In this document: positions 1 to 5,072 of the stretch, piece by piece
How the letters are laid out: each line of letters begins with the position of its first letter
How positions within the stretch are numbered: the first letter of the stretch is position 1
From: Comamonadaceae bacterium
GTDB lineage: Bacteria; Pseudomonadota; Gammaproteobacteria; Burkholderiales; Burkholderiaceae_C
Length of the DNA stretch: 5,072 nucleotides
Assembly (NCBI GenBank): GCA_947458415.1
Contig: CANGZG010000160.1
Span: 1 to 5,072 of the forward strand
Direction of reading: 5' to 3'
Translations under genes and position numbers: made by a program
Notes under the pieces: generated by a model
What the model saw: only the letters and a program-made list of their open reading frames with translations
Told to the model about the DNA's origin: nothing
Database searches by the model: none

Positions 1-975
1 GATGACCTGGTTGACCTCTTGCCCGTCTTTGACGACGCTCATTTTGTTGCGGGTTTTGCGATTGAGCACGTCCAAGTCTTTGACATCGCGTACCGTCATG
101 ATGCCCATGCCATAGGTCCCGTTGTCTGCTTTGACAATCACAAACGGCTTTTCATGGATGCCGAATTCTTTGTACTTGCGGCGGATTTTGGTCAACAAGG
201 CATCCACGTTGGTGGTCAAACATTCCATGCCTTCGCCTTCGGCGAAATTGACTTCTCCGCATTGACTGAACATCGGGTTGATCAACCAAGGGTCAATGCC
301 GATGAGTTTGCCAAAACGCTTGGCCACTTCTTCGTAATTGGCGAAATGGATGCTTTTGCGGCGCACACACCAGCCTGCATGCAGTGGTGGCAACAGGTAT
401 TGCTCGTGCAAATCTTCCAAAATCCCGGGGATGCCCGCGCTCAAATCGTTGTTGAGCAAAATCGTGCAAGGGTCAAAGTCTTTCAAACCCAAGCGGGTTT
501 TGTTGCGAATGACTGGCTCGAGCATCACCGAGTCGCCGTTGGGCAAATCGATCGATGTGTTTTCTTTGATCTCGGGGTTGATCGAGCCAATCCGCACATT
601 CAACCCCGCCATGTTGAAGATGCGCGCCAGCTGCGCGACATTGCTCAAGTAGAACGTGTTGCGGGTGTGGTTCTCTGGAATCAGCAACAGGTTGCGCGCC
701 TCTGGGCAGATTTTTTCAATCGCTGCCATCGCCGCTTGCACAGCCAACGGCAACATTTCTGGCGTGAGGTTGTTCCAGCCGCCGGGATACAAATTGGTGT
801 CCACAGGGGCGAGTTTGAATCCCGCATTGCGGATATCGACCGAACTGTAAAACGGAGGGGTGTGCTCCATCCACTCCATGCGAAACCAACGCTCGATGGC
901 AGGCATGGAATCGATGATGCGCTGCTCGAGTTCGTTGATGGGGCCAGTGAGTGCGGTGATGAGGTGAGGGACCAT
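1..975 (-). CDS. gshA: Glutamate-cysteine ligase, proteobacterial GshA type (3' end cut off by window)
   Basis: Catalyses the ATP-dependent joining of L-glutamate and L-cysteine to gamma-glutamylcysteine, the first step of glutathione synthesis in the cytosol. The minus-strand frame is open from ATG 975 to the window edge, giving 325 residues; the family is roughly 430 long, so about 100 C-terminal residues lie outside. I recognise it by the N-terminal block FKLAPVDTNLYPGGWNNL (residues 53-70), the segment LLIPENHTRNTFYLSN (about 99-114) and the glycine-rich VKADNGTYGMGI (281-292), which resembles an ATP-grasp nucleotide loop. This is the beta-proteobacterial/Acidithiobacillus-type family, unlike E. 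coli GshA in sequence. The start is chosen because MVPHLITALTGPINELEQ fits relatives as I recall them and no in-frame start lies close upstream. No clear Shine-Dalgarno is visible before it. proA ends 57 bases upstream; gshB would be expected further downstream, but it is not in the window. Confidence 0.93.
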   Translation of the reverse strand, partial: MVPHLITALTGPINELEQRIIDSMPAIERWFRMEWMEHTPPFYSSVDIRNAGFKLAPVDTNLYPGGWNNLTPEMLPLAVQAAMAAIEKICPEARNLLLIPENHTRNTFYLSNVAQLARIFNMAGLNVRIGSINPEIKENTSIDLPNGDSVMLEPVIRNKTRLGLKDFDPCTILLNNDLSAGIPGILEDLHEQYLLPPLHAGWCVRRKSIHFANYEEVAKRFGKLIGIDPWLINPMFSQCGEVNFAEGEGMECLTTNVDALLTKIRRKYKEFGIHEKPFVIVKADNGTYGMGIMTVRDVKDLDVLNRKTRNKMSVVKDGQEVNQVI

Positions 976-1032
976 GGGACAACTTTTTGAATGTGACGTG
1001 GTTAAGTGGGGCTGATTCTGACAGCTTCAAGG
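976..1032 (-). other. Short proA-gshA spacer without a clear signal
   Basis: The 57 bases between the proA stop and the gshA ATG hold no convincing terminator. The best inverted repeat is a 4-base stem, GCTG/CAGC, with no T-run after it. A TTGAAG followed at 17 bases by ACTTAA is a poor promoter match. The simplest reading is read-through from proA into gshA, but a weak promoter for gshA cannot be excluded from sequence alone. Confidence 0.5.
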
Positions 1033-2313
1033 TCAACCCCGCACTTCACCTTCGCCCAGCACCACAAACTTCAGCGAGGTCAAGCCTTCGATGCCCACGG
1101 GCCCACGCGCGTGAAACTTATCGGTGGAGATGCCAATCTCGGCACCCAACCCATATTCAAAGCCATCGGCAAACCGGGTGCTGGCATTGATCATCACACT
1201 CGCTGAATCGACCTCGTGGACGAAACGCTGACCATGTGCATGGTTGAGCGTCAAAATGGCATCGGTGTGGTGGCTGCTGTAATGGTTGATGTGCGCAATG
1301 GCTTCATCCACCCCGCTGACCAGTTTGATGCTGATGATCGGCGCCAAGTATTCCTCGAACCAATCTTGCTCGGTCGCGTCTTTCACGACCGCCCCATCGA
1401 TGCCTTGCAACAAGCTTTTGCTGTCGGGACAGCAGCGCATTTCCACCCCTTTTTTAGCAAACACCGCACCGATGCGCGGCAAAAAATCAGCCGCCACGCC
1501 GCGCGCCACCAACAAACTTTCGGTCGCGTTGCAAGGGCTGTACTTTTGCGTTTTGGCGTTGTCGGTGACGCGAATCGCCATCTCCAAATCACACGGGTCA
1601 TCAATGTAAGTGTGGCAATTGCCATCCAAGTGTTTGATGACGGGCACCTTGGCGTCACGGCTGATGCGCTCGATCAGCCCCTTACCGCCGCGCGGAATGA
1701 TGACGTCCACATGGTCAGGCATGGCGATCAATTGACCGACGGCTTCGCGGTCGGTGGTGGGCACCAATTGCACCGCGTCGCGCGGCAAACCGGCGCTATG
1801 TAAGGCCTGTTGCACACGTTGCGCCAATGCGGTGTTAGAGGTCAAGGCCTCAGAGCCGCCGCGCAAAATGCAAGCATTGCCACTCTTGATGGCCAGTGAC
1901 GCCGCTTCGATGGTGACGTTTGGGCGACTTTCGAAAACCATGCCAAACACTCCGATGGGCACGCGCATTTGCCCCACCCGAATCCCACTGGGTTGCTGCG
2001 TCATGCCCGTGATGCTGCCGATGATGTCAGGCATGGTGGCGAGTTGCTCGCAGCCCACGGCACAGGTCTCCAAAATGACCGCTGTCAATTTGAGCCTGTC
2101 GAGCATCGGGCCGTCCAAGCCCTGGGCAGCGGCGCGCTGCATGTCTTCTTGGTTGGCGGCCACCAAGGCCGGCGTATCGGCGCGCAACAAGCGAGCGAGT
2201 TCACGCAACGCATGGCTTTTGCGCGCGGCAGTGGCTTTGGCCATGGCGGCGCTGGCCTGCTTGGCCTGTTGGCCCAAGGCCAACATGAGTTCTGGAATGG
2301 TGTGGGCGTTCAT
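1033..2313 (-). CDS. proA: Gamma-glutamyl phosphate reductase (glutamate-5-semialdehyde dehydrogenase)
   Basis: Reduces gamma-glutamyl phosphate with NADPH to glutamate-5-semialdehyde, the second step of proline synthesis from glutamate, in the cytosol. The 426-residue product is close to the E. coli length of 417. An aldehyde-dehydrogenase fold is indicated by GVFGMVFESRPNV (121-133), the segment VDVIIPRGGKGLI (202-214) and the catalytic cysteine C261 in KYSPCNATESLLV. The family signature runs from V332 to I353 (V-x5-A-I-x-H-I-x2-Y-S-S-x-H-T-D-x-I) and is complete. The frame is open upstream to 2445, but that would overlap the end of holA by 58 bases. No ATG, GTG or TTG start lies between the holA stop and 2313, so ATG 2313 (MNAHTIPELM) is chosen. 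No strong Shine-Dalgarno precedes it. The partner kinase gene proB is not adjacent in this window; I recall it lying elsewhere (near obgE) in many beta-proteobacteria. Confidence 0.97.
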   Translation of the reverse strand: MNAHTIPELMLALGQQAKQASAAMAKATAARKSHALRELARLLRADTPALVAANQEDMQRAAAQGLDGPMLDRLKLTAVILETCAVGCEQLATMPDIIGSITGMTQQPSGIRVGQMRVPIGVFGMVFESRPNVTIEAASLAIKSGNACILRGGSEALTSNTALAQRVQQALHSAGLPRDAVQLVPTTDREAVGQLIAMPDHVDVIIPRGGKGLIERISRDAKVPVIKHLDGNCHTYIDDPCDLEMAIRVTDNAKTQKYSPCNATESLLVARGVAADFLPRIGAVFAKKGVEMRCCPDSKSLLQGIDGAVVKDATEQDWFEEYLAPIISIKLVSGVDEAIAHINHYSSHHTDAILTLNHAHGQRFVHEVDSASVMINASTRFADGFEYGLGAEIGISTDKFHARGPVGIEGLTSLKFVVLGEGEVRG

Positions 2314-2387
2314 GGATGGATTTTGGCAGAGAAGCCGTTGAGTGGTGTCCAGGGCTGCGTTGCTGCGTTCGCCCGCCTCACGCTGGG
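2314..2387 (-). other. holA-proA spacer without a clear signal
   Basis: This is the longest non-coding gap in the window, at 74 bases. I see no stem followed by a T-run that would end transcription after holA, and no convincing -35/-10 pair for proA. Read-through from holA is therefore plausible, but it is not shown by the sequence. Confidence 0.5.
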
Positions 2388-3440
2388 TCAGCGCGGACTG
2401 CAGGCTTTGCTGAACATCAGCGCCAAGCGCAACAACGCCTGCCAACTGTCGCTGGGCCAGGTAGGCAGTTTCATGCCCTTGACCACGCCATCGACTTGGT
2501 GGGCACTTTGCAGCAATCGCTCAAGTTGCACGGGTTTGAGTTGCGGCAACACCCGTTCGAACAAACGTTCTTTCAAGCCCCACACCCTTTGCTCGCGCAA
2601 CACCTGAGGCAATGGGCGCCCGGCCATCACCGCATCTTTGACCCGCTTCAAGCTCCGGATGTCTTCCGCCAAGGTGTAGTGCACCAACACCTCAGACACG
2701 CCCTCGGCTTGCAAACCATCGACCATGCGTTGCACGCGCCAATGCTGCCCTGCCAACACCGCCTCGGTGAGTTTGAACACGTCGTAGCGGGCCACGTTCA
2801 ATACCGCGCGCTCAATTTGCTCAAAATCCAACTCGCCTGGCGGATACAGCAAGCCCAGCTTTTGAATTTCCTGGTGCGCTGCCAACAAATTGCCCTCGAC
2901 CCGGTCCGCAAAAAACTGCAAGCTGCGCTGCCCCTCTTCGCCTTCGCGCACCCTTTGTTGCTGCTGTCCCAACCGGTGTGCAATCCACGCGGGCAAACCC
3001 GCTCGCTCGATCGGATCGAGTTGCACGGTTGCGCCATGGTTCTCCAAGGCCATGAACCAACCACTGCTTTTGGCGGTTTTGTCTAAACGGGGCAAAGAGA
3101 CCAATAACAACACATCGTGTTGGTCGGCCAACTGTTCTGTGAGGGACTGCAACGCCACGCTGCCTTCTTTGCCCGGTTTGCCAGAGGGAATGCGCAAATC
3201 AATCAACAGCTTGTCAGCAAACAGGCTCATCGCACCCGCTGCCGCTTGCACTTCGGCCCAGTCAAAATGCGCACCAGCCACCATGAACATCTGCCGCTCG
3301 GTGTAGCCTTGTTCGCGTGCGGTTTGTCGAATGACATCGGCCGCTTCTTGTTGCAACAAGGGCTCGTCCCCGTGCAATGCATACACGCTGCGCAACCCCT
3401 TGGACAGATGCTCTGACAAACGTGACGCGGCGATTTGCAT
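2388..3440 (-). CDS. holA: DNA polymerase III subunit delta
   Basis: The delta subunit of the clamp loader, which opens the beta sliding clamp so it can be placed on primed DNA during replication. It has 350 residues against 343 in E. coli. The sequence follows the family layout. The N-terminal AAA+-like region has SVYALHGDEPLLQQEAADVI (18-37), a degenerate nucleotide-binding fold without a true Walker A. The MSLFADKLLIDLR strand (71-83) and LLLVSLPRLDKTAKSSGWF (111-129) follow. Then comes the conserved EGNLLAAHQEIQKLGLLYP (182-200), matching GNLLALAQALERLSLLWP of E. coli. A helical C-terminal collar domain runs from about 215 to 345 and includes the REQRVWGLKERL stretch (282-293). ATG 3440 starts 7 bases after the lptE stop. 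No clear Shine-Dalgarno is visible, which suggests translation is coupled to lptE. Confidence 0.96.
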   Translation of the reverse strand: MQIAASRLSEHLSKGLRSVYALHGDEPLLQQEAADVIRQTAREQGYTERQMFMVAGAHFDWAEVQAAAGAMSLFADKLLIDLRIPSGKPGKEGSVALQSLTEQLADQHDVLLLVSLPRLDKTAKSSGWFMALENHGATVQLDPIERAGLPAWIAHRLGQQQQRVREGEEGQRSLQFFADRVEGNLLAAHQEIQKLGLLYPPGELDFEQIERAVLNVARYDVFKLTEAVLAGQHWRVQRMVDGLQAEGVSEVLVHYTLAEDIRSLKRVKDAVMAGRPLPQVLREQRVWGLKERLFERVLPQLKPVQLERLLQSAHQVDGVVKGMKLPTWPSDSWQALLRLALMFSKACSPR

Positions 3441-3447
3441 GGAAAGG

Positions 3448-3996
3448 TCAGGGCAAACGGGCGGCGGCCAGCCGTCTGATCAATTGCTGCACCAAGTCTG
3501 AACGCATGTCGCGGTACAGCAGCTGTTCCTCGGACTCCTTGGACAACGCCGCTGTCTCGTTGAAACTGATATCTCTCTCTTGCACGATGTCGGTGTCGGG
3601 AATCAGTTCGTCGCCATCGCGGGTACGCAGCCTGAAACGCACTCGCAAGCGCAAAGTGAATTCACGCACCGTCCCGGTCGAGGTGCGACTCAGAATCACT
3701 TTTTCTTGTGCCTCTTGCAACATCTCCAAAATCACATCCGCGCGTTCGATTTCTCGCGCATCCGAAATCAATTCCAAGTTGCCAATGCTTTTGAGGTTGC
3801 GCCTGAGCAATTGTCCAAATGGTGAAGCCTCAGGAAGGTTGGTGTAGAGGGTTTTGAAAGGCAGGTTCGGCGGTTTGCGCAATTCAAAACCGCAAGCGAA
3901 CAAACAACCCAGCACCGACGCCGCACCGCCAACGCGAACGGCTTGCTGCAGCCATGCTCTGCGAGAACCCAAGGAGGCGGGGTGGGCGTGTGGCAT
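3448..3996 (-). CDS. lptE: LPS-assembly outer-membrane lipoprotein LptE
   Basis: LptE sits in the plug/barrel complex with LptD in the outer membrane and helps deliver lipopolysaccharide to the cell surface. The product is 182 residues. It begins with a signal peptide and the lipidation site LFAC at C35, followed by CGFELR, the typical mature start of this family (E. coli LptE has a similar C-G-x-x-L-R start). The mature part is rich in alternating beta strands, such as REFTLRLRVRFRLRT, which fits the small alpha/beta fold. The C-terminal helix ends in LVQQLIRRLAAARLP. ATG 3996 is preferred over the in-frame TTG at 3999: it overlaps the leuS TGA in TGATG and has GGTGA four bases upstream. The position between leuS and holA is the usual one in beta-proteobacteria. 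The signal peptide has a twin-arginine-like motif, described separately. Confidence 0.93.
   Translation of the reverse strand: MPHAHPASLGSRRAWLQQAVRVGGAASVLGCLFACGFELRKPPNLPFKTLYTNLPEASPFGQLLRRNLKSIGNLELISDAREIERADVILEMLQEAQEKVILSRTSTGTVREFTLRLRVRFRLRTRDGDELIPDTDIVQERDISFNETAALSKESEEQLLYRDMRSDLVQQLIRRLAAARLP
3892..3996 (-). other. LptE lipoprotein signal peptide with twin-arginine-like motif
   Basis: These are residues 1-35 of LptE. A polar N-region carries SRRAWLQ (11-17), followed by a hydrophobic stretch of about 15 residues (AVRVGGAASVLGCLFA) and then cysteines at 31 and 35. C35, in L-F-A-C with G-F after it, fits the LptE mature start best. C31, preceded by V-L-G, also satisfies a loose lipobox. 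The SRR-x-W-L motif resembles the Tat consensus S-R-R-x-F-L-K, though the H-region is short and Sec export remains possible. Confidence 0.6.
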
Positions 3997-4005
3997 CAAA
4001 TCACC
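3994..4005 (-). promoter_or_regulatory. leuS/lptE stop-start overlap with weak ribosome-binding site
   Basis: On the minus strand GGTGA (4005-4001) is followed after four bases by TGATG, in which the leuS stop TGA and the lptE start ATG share one A. This arrangement is typical of translational coupling by a terminating ribosome. It also decides the lptE start. The GGTGA also falls within the last LeuRS codons, so its match may be incidental. Confidence 0.6.
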
Positions 4006-5072
4006 AGGTTCACCAAGCGCCCAGGGACGATGATGATTTTTTTCGGGGCCGCGCCTTGCGACTGCTTTTGAAACGCATCGCTGGCCAATGCCGCTTGCTC
4101 AATGCTGGCCTTGTCGGCTTGCGCACTCACTTTCAACGAACCGCGCAACTTGCCATTGACTTGCAACATCAACTCTATCTGGTCTTGTACCAAGGCGGTT
4201 TCATCCACGTTAGGCCATGGCGCATCCAGCAACGCGCCCAGCGTGATCACATACCCCAATTCGCCCCATACATGGTCGCTGATGTGCGGGCAAACGGGGT
4301 ACAGCACCCGCAACAACACTGACACGCATTCTGACAAGGCGGCGCCGTCTTCTGCGCTGTCGCTCAACGACGCATCTTCCAAAGTGTTGAGCATTTTCAT
4401 CACTGCCGAGACCACGGTGTTGTATTGCATGCGCTCGTAGTCGTAATTGGCCTGCTTGAGCACACTGTGGACATGCAGACGCAAGGTTTTGGCTTCCTCG
4501 CTGAATGCCGCAGCTTGCCTGCGGTCTACCGCCATGCCTTGGGCAATGTGTGTTTTGTGCTTGTGCGCAAAATTCCACACCCTGCGCAAGAAACGGAAAC
4601 TGCCTTCCACCGCAGAATCGTTCCATTCCAAGGTGGCTTCGGGCGGCGCGGTAAACATGGTGTAGAGACGCGCGGTGTCGGCGCCGTAACGCTCAATCAA
4701 GTCTTGCGGATCGACACCGTTGTTCTTGCTTTTGCTCATCGTGCCCACGCCTTCGTAGGTGATGGCCGTGCCCGCTGGCAAATCGCCTTTGGCTTCTTTC
4801 AAGACCGCGCCAATGACTTTGCCACTGGCATCATGCTGGTCCTGCACTTCGTGTGGCCAAAAATATTCGATGCCGCCTTTGGCCGCTTTGCGCGAGTAGA
4901 TGTGGTTGAGCACCATGCCTTGCGTCAACAACTTGGTGAACGGCTCATCCACGTTCACCAGACCCAAGTCGCGCATCACTTTGGTCCAAAACCGCGCATA
5001 CAGCAAATGCAAGATGGCGTGTTCAATGCCACCGATGTACTGGTCCATGCCACTGCCACCCGTGGCTACGCC
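3996..5072 (-). CDS. leuS: Leucyl-tRNA synthetase, C-terminal 358 residues (5' part outside window)
   Basis: Charges tRNA-Leu with leucine using ATP; a cytosolic class I synthetase. The frame is open from the window edge, and the first visible residues are GVATGGSGMDQYIGGIEHAI. About 500 N-terminal residues, including the HIGH motif and the editing domain, are missing when measured against the 860 of E. coli. Visible blocks are YIGGIEHAILHLLYARF (12-28 of the fragment), the signature loop TMSKSKNNG (111-119) and RYGADTARLYTMFTAPPEATLEW, a catalytic-core block just after it. An alpha-helical anticodon-binding domain covers about 155-285. The LeuRS C-terminal domain starts near the VNGKLRGSLKV segment (306-316) and ends in IIIVPGRLVNLVI. 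The KMSKS motif reads T-M-S-K-S. The stop overlaps the lptE start by one base. Identity is secure from the close match to E. coli LeuRS across the fragment. Confidence 0.97.
   Translation of the reverse strand, partial: GVATGGSGMDQYIGGIEHAILHLLYARFWTKVMRDLGLVNVDEPFTKLLTQGMVLNHIYSRKAAKGGIEYFWPHEVQDQHDASGKVIGAVLKEAKGDLPAGTAITYEGVGTMSKSKNNGVDPQDLIERYGADTARLYTMFTAPPEATLEWNDSAVEGSFRFLRRVWNFAHKHKTHIAQGMAVDRRQAAAFSEEAKTLRLHVHSVLKQANYDYERMQYNTVVSAVMKMLNTLEDASLSDSAEDGAALSECVSVLLRVLYPVCPHISDHVWGELGYVITLGALLDAPWPNVDETALVQDQIELMLQVNGKLRGSLKVSAQADKASIEQAALASDAFQKQSQGAAPKKIIIVPGRLVNLVI

Noticed and set aside
19..990. Plus-strand open frame of 323 codons opposite gshA, which could be taken for a gene.
   Set aside because: It lies in exact codon register with gshA, whose protein is clearly recognisable. 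It is open only because gshA lacks TTA, CTA and TCA codons. The translation is rich in His, Phe and Gln, resembles no family I know, and begins with a TTG without a ribosome-binding site.
976..1032. Possible promoter or terminator between proA and gshA.
   Set aside because: The stem is only 4 bases with no T-run, and the -10 candidate ACTTAA matches the consensus at only two positions.
1216..1803. Plus-strand open frame of 195 codons opposite proA.
   Set aside because: It is in the same codon register as proA and is explained by the same codon bias; proA has intact family signatures across this stretch.
2314..2445. N-terminal extension of ProA by 44 residues to an ATG at 2445.
   Set aside because: It would overlap the holA 3' end by 58 bases, is absent from known ProA proteins, and has no conserved sequence. 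ATG 2313 gives the normal length.
2316..3086. Plus-strand open frame of 256 codons opposite holA.
   Set aside because: It is a complementary-register shadow of holA; the composition (many His, Gln and Leu) is that of an antisense translation and no domain is recognisable.
3997..3999. TTG at 3999 as the lptE start.
   Set aside because: The ATG directly after it overlaps the leuS stop in a standard TGATG arrangement and is the stronger start.
1..5072. Search for a novel system, mobile element, CRISPR array, RNA gene or long repeat.
   Set aside because: Nearly every base is accounted for by five recognisable housekeeping genes, with only 7-, 57- and 74-base gaps. I saw no repeated arrays, terminal inverted repeats or tRNA-like folds by eye.

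Overview
The window is a stretch of bacterial housekeeping chromosome. It has five protein genes, all on the minus strand, tightly packed and covering nearly every base. In transcription order (right to left) they are leuS (3' part only), lptE, holA, proA and gshA (5' part only). The order leuS-lptE-holA-proA, the beta-proteobacterial/Acidithiobacillus type of GshA, and the protein sequences as I recall them from relatives all point to a beta-proteobacterium of the Burkholderiales, probably Comamonadaceae-like. The composition looks only moderately GC-rich by eye, with many TTG leucine codons. The family-level call is inference, not a search result.

Layout. Positions 5072-3996 carry the C-terminal 358 residues of leucyl-tRNA synthetase, with the KMSKS loop, anticodon-binding domain and C-terminal domain. 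Its TGA shares one base with the ATG of lptE (3996-3448), an outer-membrane lipoprotein of the LPS transport machine. Seven bases later holA begins (3440-2388), encoding the delta subunit of the DNA polymerase III clamp loader. A 74-base spacer leads to proA (2313-1033), gamma-glutamyl phosphate reductase of proline synthesis. A 57-base spacer leads to gshA (975 to beyond position 1), glutamate-cysteine ligase of glutathione synthesis, cut by the window edge after 325 codons.

The genes do unrelated jobs (translation, outer-membrane biogenesis, replication, proline and glutathione synthesis). They look like one co-directional, possibly co-transcribed run, with probable translational coupling at leuS/lptE and lptE/holA. 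proA and gshA both draw on glutamate, but neither proB nor gshB is in the window. I saw no RNA gene, mobile element, CRISPR array, convincing terminator or clear promoter.

I found no evidence of a new biological system. The points most worth a second look are a twin-arginine-like signal peptide with two candidate lipidation cysteines in LptE, and a Thr in place of the first Lys of the LeuRS KMSKS loop. The long plus-strand open frames are explained as codon-register shadows of the real genes.
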